Below are positions 23,440 through 34,894 of a stretch of 64,000 nt of DNA, piece after piece. A model generated the notes under the pieces. The model worked only from the letters and a program-made list of their open reading frames with translations, had not been told where the DNA came from and ran no database searches. Each line of letters begins with the position of its first letter. Position 1 is the stretch's first letter. A program made the position numbers and the translations under genes. This DNA comes from Eucommia ulmoides (taxonomy: Eukaryota; Streptophyta; Magnoliopsida; Garryales; Eucommiaceae). The DNA lies in the NCBI GenBank assembly GCA_016647705.1, contig CM028335.1, forward strand, positions 23,166,905-23,230,904, given 5' to 3'.

Positions 23440-25535
23440 CGTACACTTGCGGTATCGGAGCGACTAATAATTCGCTACCACTTAGAGAGCAATTTCTTTA
23501 GCCTGAAGGGCAAAATCCTTAACCTGGAGGTCAGCCCTCAAGAGATATACCTCTGAGCGTATTGAGTTGACCTCTCCCTTTACAGCGAAGATCTTCTCTC
23601 TCAAAGTAGAGTTCTTTCCCCTTAGAGTATAGTTCTCCACTTGAAGCCTACTATTCTCTGTGTAGAATAGCTTATTACCCCTCTGCAGCGCTTTACATTG
23701 TTCGTTAACTAAGCGCAGCTCTATTTCAAACCTCTCTTGAGATGACAGTGCCACTGCTAATTCTGTCTCAAGAGAGACTTCCTGTTCCTAAAGAGCACAT
23801 AGGTCTTCTTCCAGGCGACTGGATTGAGTTAACTTATGCATAAGCTGAGTATCTAACTCATTCACGTCATCAGAACTTCCTGCCAATGCAGAAGAAACAT
23901 GGATACTCTACAAACCAAAGGCAGTTGATCAGAAACCAATGTAAACAACTCAGAAAGTCGGACTTATTGAAAATAAAGACAATTACCTGAAGGAGTGCGT
24001 AGATGAGGATTTTGAAGAGTTCAACCTTGCTATGACTCCAAATCATGGCCCGGCCCCTATTCCAGGACTTCTCATATAAGAATTTGATAGCGTTGTCAAA
24101 AATTCCTTGGCAATCAGGAATTGAGGGCCCAACCTCATTCATCAGATGACACATCTGCTCACGAGACATGCCACGACTGCTTGACCTCCCTTGACAAAAA
24201 GCAATTGTTGTAAGAAAAGGAGACTGAGGGTTTGTTGAAGCAGGCTTTACAATGCGATTGGTAGGAAAGCCAGTTGCACAAATGGCAAGCTCTAATCCAC
24301 TAATCTCTGTGAGAACTAGAACTTGGGCTAGAAAAACCGTCACAAAGACAACACCACGCCTATATCTGCTAAGGGTTAAGAATCATCATCAAACTCAAAG
24401 TCCGTAGAAAGAATGAGGCAAGGACGAGAAGCTGCCGGTTGAGTAGCAGGCTGAATTGTAGACCTAAAAGTGACAAGGGCAGTAGGCTGAGCTGATGACT
24501 GCTAAGATGGCTTAGAAGGTTTCTTTGCCGATCGCTTCTCTTCTTCCCGATCTTCAACTCTTCCAGTTGGTTAAATTTGGATGCGTCCATTATTGGCGGA
24601 ATGAAAGGAGAGAAGCAAGAACCTTGCAGGACCTCTTTTTTGGGACCAACAACTTTCTTAGTTTGTCCTCAACTTTGGTTATAAGGCGAAGACTTAAGCT
24701 TCTCCACCTACACATGACAACCCAAGAAGACATCAAGACTACTGTAGCAAAATTTCTAAATTCGAATTGCAAAGAGAACATAAGTAAAGAAAATTACTCG
24801 GGTAATTGAAATGTCTTAGCATAATTGGAGGCTGCCCAATTTCTTCAGGAGAAAACTCCCAATTACCCTTAAAGAAGAGGTACCGCCTTGGCCAATCTCC
24901 TCTCACTATAGCAGGAAAGTCAGTAAGGAAGAAAAACCTCTTAGCAATGGAATAATAAAATCTCTCAAGTTTAGAAAGAAATTTGAGGGAACCAACACTC
25001 CTAATCATATCTACAGTAAGGAGGACGTTATTTACATGAGAAAAAACAATAGCTCCCATGATCTGACGGAAGCCATTGGGGGTTAATTGAGCAGGGGTAA
25101 TTTCTAGTTGGAGAAAAAGATTGCGAAGGAAAGGAGTAAAACGAAATGTGAGTCCGTATTCGAATATCCATACAAAGAAGCATATTTCACCCTCTTTAGT
25201 GTTGTAAGGGTGTTCATCGTCGGATAGAACCCTAATCGACACGGACAAAGAAATGTTGTACTGTTCTCGAAATGGCTCAAGCCATTCTTTTGGTATAGAA
25301 CCTGTACCGTGATCTACCCAGTTAACTGAGAAATCGGTGAACTGAGAAGTCTGGGTTGTCGTCGTCTTCTCCGCAAGGGAATTCGATGACAAACTAGCCT
25401 CAGCATGACTGTTTGATGCACTTAACGACATCTCAAACAGAGCAATAAAAATCGAAAGACGAGAACTTACGTGAACGGGATAAGTGATCTTGCGTATCTT
25501 TTCTCTGAATTGTCACGAAAGTCAGGATAGAAAAA

Positions 25536-26187
25536 TTATATGGAAAAACTCCCGCTCATGACTATTAGAGGCTAGAATGCCTTTGTGGGTCGGATTGGGT
25601 CGATGATCCGACCCGAGAGATATAACTCGATACATGATCTGGGCTAAGTGCATCAAGCCCATCGGAAAAAAGACCTTAATGGTCCAGTACGCAAACAAAG
25701 CAGGCCTCACCTACGGGCCCAACCATAGGAAATCAGAACCCACGGTAACAAGGCTAAGAATAGGTTAACCCACCATTTTCACGTCCTCTATGCCTGTGGA
25801 ACATTACCCCCTAGTGACTGTAACGAACCATGTTTAATGGGAATGTTACAGAGATCTTCTCCCATATTGAATGGAAGGAGATCATGGCCATATCCTATGT
25901 TAATAGGAGTGGATCACAAAATGGGCGACCTCACCAACAAAATGAGACAATCTAGGAAAGTCTATATAAAGGGAATGTATCAACATTTTATTTTTAGGAC
26001 GGATTCAAGTGTTTGATCTTTCTTCATAAACAGATTGACTATTTCTCAAGCCGAATGTTCTTTGTCTGACACCACATTGGTGTCCTCCTTAAGAACTAAT
26101 CGATTTTGTAGGTTGAAATGAGAAGTTGAGAAGATTTTTGGCAAGTGAGAAACTGATTACACGTGCTGAGAATTTTCGGCAACATCA
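25536..26187 (+). repeat. 3' LTR of element A
   Basis: The LTR is 652 bp and similar throughout to 3430-4082. It starts TTATATGGAAAAACTC and ends GGCAACATCA, directly before the ATAAC duplication. A TATA box (TATATAAA) is at 25963-25970. The purine-rich tract GAAAGTCAGGATAGAAAAA next to the start would be the plus-strand primer. Confidence 0.85.
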
Positions 26188-26290
26188 ATAACAACTATAT
26201 TTCACCAACAATATAACTTTTAAAATTCTCAATTTAGTTCCAAAAATAATTTGATATTAGTCAATGAAAGTATAGAAAGAAAGAAATTTT
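26188..26290 (-). repeat. Resumed SIRE-type LTR beyond element A
   Basis: After the ATAAC duplication the sequence CAATATAACTTTTAAAATTC then CAATTTAGTTCC aligns with the solo SIRE LTR at about 18298-18380. It continues the LTR cut at 3429. Similarity fades after the AAGTATAGAAAG block, so the true outer edge is not visible. Confidence 0.55.
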
Positions 26291-28400
26291 AAAATATCTC
26301 TTTTAAAGTATGTTTTAAATATGTCTCAAATAATATATACTCATCTAAGGACAAAATATGTAGGCAAAATATAATACGAATTGTTTTGTAATAAACTGAC
26401 ATATGCCTGAAAACAAGAACTAAAATATATAACCGTAACTTGTGGAAAAAGAAACCTGATAAAAAATGATCAACCTTAATATTTAACATGTTATTAAATA
26501 CAAACAATATCTTCTGAAAATGCAGTTCGAATCTATTCTCATGTATAATATAATATATAGATATGTCATAAACTATTTTACTACTTATTAAGGGAGAAAA
26601 TTATTCACTATCTATATTTTTACTTTTTTTTCTTCAATTTAGATCAATTTATTTTTTAGTCATTTTCAACTTACTTTTAATCTTAGTTGAGATTGATCAT
26701 ATAAAGTTAACATTACTTGATATTAAATGAAAAGTTAACTAACTAGTTAATATGAACTTAATAATAAAAAATTATAAGTTACTTGACCAAAAATTTCTCC
26801 AAAATATTTTTATTTCTATTTTAATAGAAAAATAGGAATGAAAAAGAAGTACCTTAAAAATAGATGAGGGAGAAAGAGTGCACTTGAATACTTGGCCCGT
26901 GGAAAGAGAGAGACCTTATTTTTGTTTGAGTAGGAATTTAATTTTTTTTTCTCAAATTCGATTTTGTCTTTATTATTTTTTAAATTCAATGGTTAATAAT
27001 GTATCTTAAAAATATTACTATTTCTTATTTTATTACATAAATCAACAAATAAAAATAACAAATATATAGGGTAATGGAATTTGGATGATTTTGAACTAAA
27101 AAATAAAAAAAAATAACTTAAAAAATAAATAAGAGAGAAATGATAGATTTTGATACTTGTTCAGTGAAGATGAAGAGGAATAAAACGAGGCTCACTTATT
27201 TTGAAAATATCTTTTAAAAATATATTTGAAAATATCTAAAAACAAATGTATACTGAAGTGTTTCTTATTTTTAAATGTAATAGTTGATAATGTCTCTAAA
27301 AAATATCTTTTGAAACTATAAAATTTCATATTTTAAAACATTAAAAATGAAAAAGAGATAAGTTTAAGCAGAGAGTTTAGTTACATTACATTTAAAATAG
27401 TTAAGGTTTGAGAGAATAGAATATATTTAAAATATTTAAGACTTGGAATATAGTGAAGTACGGAAAATAGGGAAATAGAGCACAACTGACTGTTTTATAT
27501 AATATTTTATGACAATTTTAAATATCAAAATTAATTTGACAAATAAGAATAGAATAAATTAAAAAAATTTAAATAAAATTTTATTGCAATCAAGAAAATA
27601 ATCACCAAAATTTATGCTTAACTGCCAGTTAAAAATTAAATTGAAACAAAGAAAAATGTGAAAATTATTTTGTTTCAATTCAACCAAATAGGGCATAAGG
27701 TTTTCAAATTGGGAGAAGATTTTTTATTTTTTTTTTATTTTAAATTTTAATATAATAATAATTATTAGTACCCGTATTTATAACTTGTCATTTGCCGATT
27801 CTAGGAGTGAACCGAAATTTTGTGTAATTATTTATTTATTAATATTTTATATAAAAAGGAATAGAGTGTATATATCTTATAATCACAAAAACAAAAATTA
27901 CATTTTATCTCCGGAGAAAGATAGAAGACGACTTGTGAGAAAGAAATATACTCCAAGTCCACCGCCCCTCCCCCCCCCCAAAAAACACTCGAAAGGTGGC
28001 ATTCGGTATGAAAATGGTGTCTTGGGGTTGAAATCAGAAATAAAAACAAGTAAATATTGATGAATTTTTGTATGGATTAATTTCTAATTCCAACTCCTGC
28101 TTAAAAGAGGACCATGACTAAACCCACGTACTCAGATCACCAAAGTTCACTAGTCAAAATCCTAGACTTAACTATCAATTTCTATGAATAACAAACCCCA
28201 AAAGCTCTAATCAATTTCCAACATCCCTGTTATTATGTTACACAGAAAAACGCGAGCAATCCAAAAAATTACAATTGTAAGGTTCCAATTCCAATTCAGA
28301 GGGTTCAATTCCATGTATCCAAACCCCACCTAAGAAATTTTTTGAAGAAATATACAAATCCCTCCATTAATTTAATAAATTATTTTTATACCCCCAAATT
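26291..28400. other. AT-rich DNA without recognisable genes
   Basis: Long A/T runs and short low-complexity frames only. A poly-C run is at about 27967-27979. The 91-codon frame at 27785-28060 spans that run and has no domain. Decayed repeat DNA is likely. Confidence 0.5.
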
Positions 28401-28439
28401 ATCCAATATTATAATTTATTTTTTTTATAAATAAATTTT

Positions 28440-28730
28440 GTTAACATTTTGTCAACTTAAAAAGATTGTTAATGAGTAAGTTAACGTGTAATAAAAATCT
28501 ATCAGATAATCTTATCGTGTCGCGTTTACCTAACATGTTTCGTGTTTTTGTGTAATACGAAAAATTATCGTGTCGTATCGTGTTGTCACGATAATTTTCA
28601 TGTCGTGTTCGTGTTTGGGTAATCTGACACGATATGTTTATCGTGTCGTGTTTATATTTGCTCTTATCGTGTTATCGTGTAATGACCTGTTACACGACCT
28701 GTTACATGAATTGTCAGCCCTAGACGATTC
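28440..28730. repeat. CGTGTCGTGT-rich repeat, possibly a hAT-like end
   Basis: Multiple copies of ATCGTGTCGTGT, ATCGTGTTATCGTG and TTACACGACCTGTTACA lead to TGTCAGCCCTA. On the minus strand this begins TAGGGCTGACAATTC, a start I associate with small non-autonomous plant DNA elements. Only one end is clear, so the class is tentative. Confidence 0.35.
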
Positions 28731-29447
28731 CCCACCTCTGCCAAGGAGCATTGCATCCTAAAACCGAGATCTATACTGCAGAGGTCCCTACCGTGCACAT
28801 ACTGTAACAAAATCCTAGAAGCCAAACACAAGAACCACTGCGGCATTGAAACCCTACCTCTGATCGTCCCAAAACCTGCCTCTGGTGAGACTCAAAAACA
28901 GCCTCAACCTACCCTTGACAGTGTATCTAAATAACCCTGTATACTCTGTTGCAGGATACTGAAAATTAGACTAGGGAGAAACATTAACTAACCATATAGC
29001 AGCTCACACCAGAGCATCAAATGGGGTTTTTATCTGCCATGAATTGCCAATCTAATGGATGAAGTTATAAAAAGTATCACCCTGATGTGTAAGCATTTCC
29101 TATACCAAAGCTATGGATGGGGATACATATTTACATTAGCAATGGAGTATTGAAACTTGGGTGCCTAAATTAACCCTAATTTTGCAAGCCAATTACAAGG
29201 AAAATCAGCATCAACATTAAATCAAGAACCATCACAAAAAAATCACATTTAACCAAAACGATCAGGTCTTATCACATGATTTGAATATTAAGAGATCTGT
29301 AACAAACAACAATCTCGGAAAAATATGCTAAATACCTCGTTAAAGAGTGCACACAACTGAAACAAAGCTAACATAAATAAACTCAAAAAAAAAAAAACAC
29401 CAGAATATTGAGGTCTCGATTGAACTGAAAGGTCCGCACACTCCACC
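28731..29447. other. RPL39 3' flank, no other gene seen
   Basis: Downstream of the RPL39 stop on the minus strand. It should hold the 3' UTR and polyadenylation signals, but no clear boundary is visible. Frames at 28664-28846 and 29288-29491 lack domains; the second includes the RPL39 last exon in another frame. Confidence 0.4.
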
Positions 29448-29849
<402 letters not shown>

Positions 29850-29900
29850 TTTCGCAGTCCTGAAGAGCTCGACGACGACTGGAGGCTGAAATGCGAAGAG

Positions 29901-30042
29901 AAACCCTAGTTTATGCTCTTATACTGATGAGTTTATACGGTGAATGGAACAAGGCCTGTTTCTGAGAATTTGGGCATGAAGCCCATAGGACAATTTATTA
30001 ATTCATGAGGCCCAACTACAGGCTCTTTCGTCTAGTGGGCTT
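29901..30042 (-). promoter_or_regulatory. RPL39 promoter: telo-box and site II motifs
   Basis: A telo-box AAACCCTA (29901-29908) lies about 50 bp before the ATG. Three site II elements of type TGGGCY follow upstream: AAGCCCA (29979-29985), AGGCCCA (30008-30014) and TGGGCTT (30036-30042), with another TGGGC at 29971. Telo-box plus site II is the known promoter signature of plant ribosomal protein genes and binds TCP-type regulators linked to cell growth. Confidence 0.8.
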
Positions 30043-30059
30043 GAAGTATAATATGATTG

Positions 30060-31056
30060 ATTTTTTTTTTAGGTTTTTATTATTTAGTTCTGATTTAAGA
30101 CATCAGGTAGGTTTAAGCTTTTAGTCCTTTTGGCAAATAAAATAACATATAAAAGATTTATATATCCCTAAATACATTAACACCTTAAACAAGACCTCAC
30201 GTTAACATCACTCTAAATGATCTCTCTCTATTTCTCTCTCTCTAACACCTCAAACATAACCCTCACCTCAAACAAGACCCTCAATATCATCTCTCTCTCT
30301 CTAAATTGGGTAGTCCAAGTCCACTCTATCATCTCTCTCCACCCTAACCCACCTTCTCTCATATCTCCTGAAGCTTTCTCTCTCTTTTAATCGGTAGAGA
30401 AGACGATGGTCGGATCTGGAATAATCCGGAGCTCCGATCGCACATCTCTCTCTCTCTCTCTCTCTAAAACCTACCCACACAAACTTTCTCTTTTTATCTC
30501 TCATCGCTAATGATGGTGAAGTTGATTTTGGATGGTGGGCTGGAACAGATCTAGACGATGGCCTGGCCGCAGTAGGTTGGACAGTGGCTTTCCAGATCTG
30601 AATTTCAAGACCCTTTAATGGATTCGAATTTCGCCAAGGGGTACTGGTAAAAGACCAAACCCTTCTTAGTAGAGCATTGACGGCGGCGATGGTGAGGGAA
30701 AACGTGAAGCACGACGATGAATGGGCTCGTAATTGTATTAATATCCTTCCACGTTATTATTTTTTTAATTGAAAATTGTACTCTGTCTTTCTTTTTTTTC
30801 TTTTTTTTCGATTTGATGAAATGGGTTTTCTGCGGTGTGTTTTCAGGTGGATTCGACACCACTCATTCTGCCGCACAGTGAGTTCTTGCAACCCATCTCT
30901 CTCTATGAACGGCAGGGTACAAATTGGATATAAGAAAATTTAGCACATCTGGACCGTTAAATCTATCATAGATCCCGACGAAAACCCAGTCGTGCTATTC
31001 AGAGACGAAAACGTGAACTCGATCCTCTCCGACGAATATATATATATATATATGTA
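30060..31056. other. CT-rich, partly gene-like stretch of unclear origin
   Basis: It contains several CT runs, the longest a 21-base run at 30445-30465, and a repeated phrase AC(A)CCTCAAACAxxACCCTCA near 30190-30290. A minus-strand frame at 30301-30504 consists mainly of the CT repeat. A possible acceptor (TTTTCAG before GTGGATTCG) is near 30846 on the plus strand. There is no domain. A (TA)n tract at 31037-31052 ends at the Helitron terminus. Confidence 0.35.
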
Positions 31057-31088
31057 CTAGTGTATAACCCGTGCCTAAAGGCATGGGC
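31057..31088 (-). mobile_element. Probable Helitron 3' terminus
   Basis: Read on the minus strand: a hairpin CCCATGCC-TTTA-GGCACGGG (31068-31087, one mismatch), a 7-base spacer and terminal CTAG (31057-31060), followed by T. Helitrons end with a short GC hairpin 6-12 bases before CTRR and insert between A and T; the neighbouring (TA)n suits that. The 5' TC end should lie at a higher coordinate but I could not identify it, so the element's extent is unknown. Confidence 0.5.
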
Positions 31089-34000
31089 ATAAAACAACAA
31101 AAACACAAAAAATATTGTTTACATTTTTTGTCAAAATCACTTATGTTTATACAACATTTCATACTTATTTCATTTGAACATTAATAATAATAACAATTGA
31201 GTATCAATAATAACTAACAATTGAGATCAAACATCATTTTACACATTAATTTCCAATTAAAAAAAGAAAAAGACATTTATCAATACACACGAATTATAAA
31301 GAGCTTCCAATAAATTCTATTTCTGCTTCATCTACACCCCTAAAAAAGTAAAAAAAAAAAAAAATACAAAAGAAACAAATTTAGACAAAAAATTACACGG
31401 AAAGAAAAGAAAAATAACTCATTGAAAATACCTTAAATAATTCTCAAATATTGATAACGCACAATAAAAGATAACTACTTGAGGTTATAAATCGATTGCC
31501 CGTGGAGATCAATAAAATTCAAAAAATGCTCTTGTACTACTTTAGCAAATGAAAAATAAGACCAAACTAATACATTATGTCCTATCTCACAACAATCATG
31601 AATAAAATGCTTAATGTTATAACAATATATCATATTAACAAATAAAGGATTATGACAACATTAATTGAACTATAACAACAACAACAAAAAAAAAAATTCT
31701 AAATAAAGGACAACATAAAAATAAAATCAATAATTACAACACAACTTAACTTGGAGAAATATTTCAAAATTAAAAAAACAAAAATCTGATAGTGTCTTAA
31801 TTTTACCTTATCAAATGTTGCAATCTGATATATGGTTTAAAGTGACCGAAAGGAGAGATGGTACGCCATAGAAAAAGTTGGATCCGTCAAAGATAATTCT
31901 TTAGCATCCCCACGTAACTGTTGAAGGTCGATGCTATTGAAAAACTCAACTATTAGTCATCCTTGAATGTCGACTACACAACTGAAGACCCTACAGGAAG
32001 AACATTGGCATAGTGATTATAGAACTCATCTAGCCAACACATACTCTAAAAAATAAAACAAATTATTTAACATTCAAATAAAATATATAAATAAATGTTA
32101 CCCGTAATGACAAATCCAAATCACAAACTAAGATTTAATACATACGAAAATAACAAATCCAAATATTAGATTCATGGTAACGAAAACAAATGATTATCTA
32201 CCAAATATCAGTGTCAAAGTTGCTCCAAATAATTTTTAATCATCTAACAATGCAAGAAATTAGTAAAAAGAAAAAAAATCAATGAAAAAAAAAAAGAAAA
32301 AAAAAAGTTACTGTTTCCTCCATGATTTTATTTCCCTCAATATGAAATAAGAAAAGAAAAAAAAATGAAAGATAAGAAAAATTACCAAAATAAAAGGATT
32401 CACATTAAAACACCGTAATTATAGATACAAATTTTTCTTCAGCAACAGACAATAAATTGAAATCTAACTAAATGTATAATAAAATCTTAAAAACTTGAAG
32501 AGGAAATCAAGCGGAATTTTTGTTACCTTACAGAGAATTCCCATTTCAATGGGAACAAAAGAAAAATATAGTTTTTACATGATGACTATGAGTAGGTAAG
32601 AGAATGAGATGAGATGGATCTCTGTTTGTGGATAGTTTGTAAGAGGTGGATAACAAACTCAAAAATTCAAAGAGATGGAATTGTGGATAAGCAGAGTTTA
32701 ACATGAAATCCGTAAATTGAAATTGCAAAAATTCATGCATCAATCTAGATAACAAATCCTAAATTTCTAAACCCATGAATGGACTAATTGAAATACAAAC
32801 AAAATCATTATCAAAGAGATAATCAAAATTTCAGAATCCAATGTGCAAGAAGATATATGAAATAAAATTTGAGTTAACAGAAGACTAACCTGAGGAAATA
32901 AAAATCGTGGTCCCAGTTAATCAAATAATAATTAGTGAAAATAAAATTTGAGTTCACAAAAGACATAGTTGAGGAAACGAAAATTGTGGTCTTGGTTAAT
33001 CGAATAATAATTAGCAACCACAACCAAATCTATCAGATTATGCGGCCAAATTTTGACTTACTGTCAAGGAATAAAAACTAATCCAATATGCTCTCATCAT
33101 GAAAATAGAACTAAAATATAATTAATTTCGAGGTCAGAATTCTATCAAAAGTATGCTATTAAATGAAGAAATAAACTAATAAACAAAGTACGCTACCAAA
33201 TTGATGTTGCGATACACTAATGCAATATATTCAATGTCTAAAGATGATTAGGCACAAAGAAAGCATTTAATAGATCATTGTTGGAGATCACCAAAATTAT
33301 AAATACATTAATGCAAACCAAGAGTTTTGAGAGACATATATCCATAACTACATAGTCATCGAACATGTGCCTAGATACAAAAATTATAAAGCTACCATGG
33401 AGGAAAAACCATGTTCAGAGGAACACATGGCATGGGTGTGGCCATTTGAGGTTTATTTATTTGATTATCTAATAACCCGTATTAAATTATAAAGAGCTAA
33501 AGTAATTTGAAAAAGTAACCCAAACAATGGTTGAGAAGGGGGAGGGGCGGGACTGCCCAAAAGATAATCAAAAGTGAAAACTAATGAATAATTCGATCAA
33601 ACTCAGTTTAAATCTCGTATTCACTTGAAAACAAAAATCAACCACAAAAATAAAATACATGCACATTAGGACTTCAAAGCAAACAATTGAGCATTTACCA
33701 TTTTAAGAGACAATATCATGCCTAGAAAAAACTACAAAAAAAAAATAAAAAATCTTTGATTTAACCAAGCAAAACTTATTTAGGGGGTGAAAAAAACATG
33801 TTAGAATTCAAAAAATTAATTGCTGCAATATATAACAGAAATCAACAAAAGAAAATATTTTCAAAATATTCACTAAATTCAAACCATGAAATTCACATCT
33901 GGACAGGATGTATTGCATTCTTAGGTCACGTGGGCTCATATTTCATCACCTACTGACCAACGATCACTTCGCCCCATATGTTCCTCTTCTGATCCATGAA

Positions 34001-34320
34001 ATTTGTTCTAAAAATAAAACAATAACCAGAAACACCAAAAACTGTTGAATACTACCCCATTGATGAAAGAACCAAAAAACAAAAGCAATCTAAGAGTGAT
34101 TTACCAAATAGTTGAACCTTCAAACAAAAGCGATCCCTATCCTCGGTCTTCCTATCAGGAGAAAAGCTTAAATATTTTACTAAACAAATGTCAGGGAAAA
34201 CATCGGATGAACACTTTCGGATGTCATAAAAATATCACACACACACCACTCCCTCAGAGGAAAGAAGAAGAATTACCAAAGGAGATTCAGCTTTCACAAA
34301 GATAGAAATTAATTGGTACT
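31089..34320. other. AT-rich region, possible Helitron body, no clear gene
   Basis: No long frames and no RNA gene. A slightly GC-richer patch at 31830-32010 might be an old exon on the minus strand (it includes an LDEFYNHYANVLPVG-like text) but is not assignable. No Rep/helicase motifs were found, so if this is a Helitron it is non-autonomous. Confidence 0.35.
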
Positions 34321-34323
34321 CAC

Positions 34324-34462
34324 CTTCTTCACCCTGCATTTCTGGCGAAGACGACATCGCCGACGTGGACGGCAACGGGTTTAGCGACGGTGGTGCTTCA
34401 TGTTCACAGCCTAATTTGAGAAATATAGGGTTACCCGAGATGATATCATCAATAATCGCCAT
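34324..34462 (-). pseudogene. Possible first exon of an unknown gene or gene fragment
   Basis: An ATG in plant-like context (ATGGCGATTATTGATG) opens a frame MAIIDDIISGNPIFLKLGCE, then a Pro/Ser-rich part and an acidic end. It stops at a good donor site (GAAGAAG then GTGAGT, 34323). Upstream DNA looks like a leader, with AGGGTTTC. I found no matching second exon and no known domain. It may be a host gene fragment captured by the putative Helitron. Confidence 0.3.
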
Positions 34463-34812
34463 AGTCTGCCTACTCGATGCGTACTTGAGAAATTCGTACA
34501 GTTAAATCGAGGAAATCTAAGAAGGGAGGGAGACAGAGAGGGCTTCGTAATTGCGTACACCACAAATCGGTTAGGGTTTCACAATTACAAATCGCAGATT
34601 ATGAGGAGAGGAATGGGGGCGGATCGCAAATCGGGAGAGGGAGAGAAGTCTTTGCATCGTAGATATGGGATAGAAGGGTGGGGACAGACTGCAGATCGGG
34701 AGATGGGAGAGAGGGTGTTGATGGCGGTGTTGATGTTCGTTTTGGACAACCATCGGCTACCACTAGCCAGATCCGGCAACCACCGCATGCCACCAGCCAA
34801 ATTCGGACCTCC

Positions 34813-34816
<4 letters not shown>

Positions 34817-34848
<32 letters not shown>
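34817..34848. repeat. (CT)16 microsatellite
   Basis: There are sixteen uninterrupted CT units. They lie in a gene-like plus-strand stretch (34600-34900) that reads into a possible TTTTTCAG acceptor near 34891. The open frames across it are repeats of GAGAGGGAGAG-type DNA. Confidence 0.9.
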
Positions 34849-34849
<1 letters not shown>

Positions 34850-34894
34850 GTTCATGGTATTCTTATTGTTTTCTTTTTTTTGGGTTTTTCAGAT

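Larger units (their letters stand above)
21695..23480 (+). mobile_element. Element D: truncated, internally deleted B relative
   Basis: The LTR body (about 21695-23155) lacks the TGATAGG edge and begins where other copies read GTGGAAAAATGG. It ends TTCGCTATCA and is followed by the primer site at 23162. Gag starts at 23295 and after about 45 codons runs, at CTTGACC (23433-23439), straight into the last 48 bases of an LTR ending TTCGCTACCA (23480). Most of the interior and 3' LTR is thus missing. It lies inside the antisense coiled-coil exon of A. No target duplication is visible because the left end is truncated. Confidence 0.7.
21533..25431 (-). pseudogene. Element A antisense gene (Transposase_28-like), interrupted
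   Basis: The first exon (25431-24739) is open for 230 codons: a Ser/Thr-rich start, then LTFRFTPFLRNLFLQLEITP, QLTPNGFRQIMGAIVF and LERFYYSIAKRFFFLTDFPA. I relate this to the plant gypsy-type antisense domain annotated as Transposase_28. A possible 3' splice site (TGTGTAG before GTGGAGAAGC) is near 24715. Later exons contain GPSIPDCQGIFDNAIKFLYE and then a coiled-coil frame with open heptads (23754-23482). Element D cuts this, and the C-terminus resumes at about 21690-21533 (AESEGLPLEIA). It is transcribed against gag-pol. The role in the cell is not established. Confidence 0.65.
3430..26187 (+). mobile_element. Tat-lineage Gypsy retrotransposon A, nested and decayed
   Basis: The element is bounded by two similar LTRs (3430-4082 and 25536-26187) and a perfect 5-bp duplication ATAAC (3425-3429 and 26188-26192). 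Internal order is primer site, gag, protease, RT, RNase H, a second RNase H, integrase, tandem repeats and then antisense reading frames before the 3' LTR. The second RNase H and antisense frames place it in the Tat group (Retand/Ogre relatives). Removing four later insertions (4641-10601, about 16998-19340, 19671-20984, about 21695-23480) leaves about 11.4 kb, close to element C without its insertion (11.7 kb). A interrupts a SIRE-type LTR. Numerous stops show it is dead. Confidence 0.88.

Noticed and set aside
29901-29908. AAACCCTA as a telomere repeat remnant
   Set aside because: A single unit at the right place before a ribosomal protein gene start is a telo-box, not a telomeric array.
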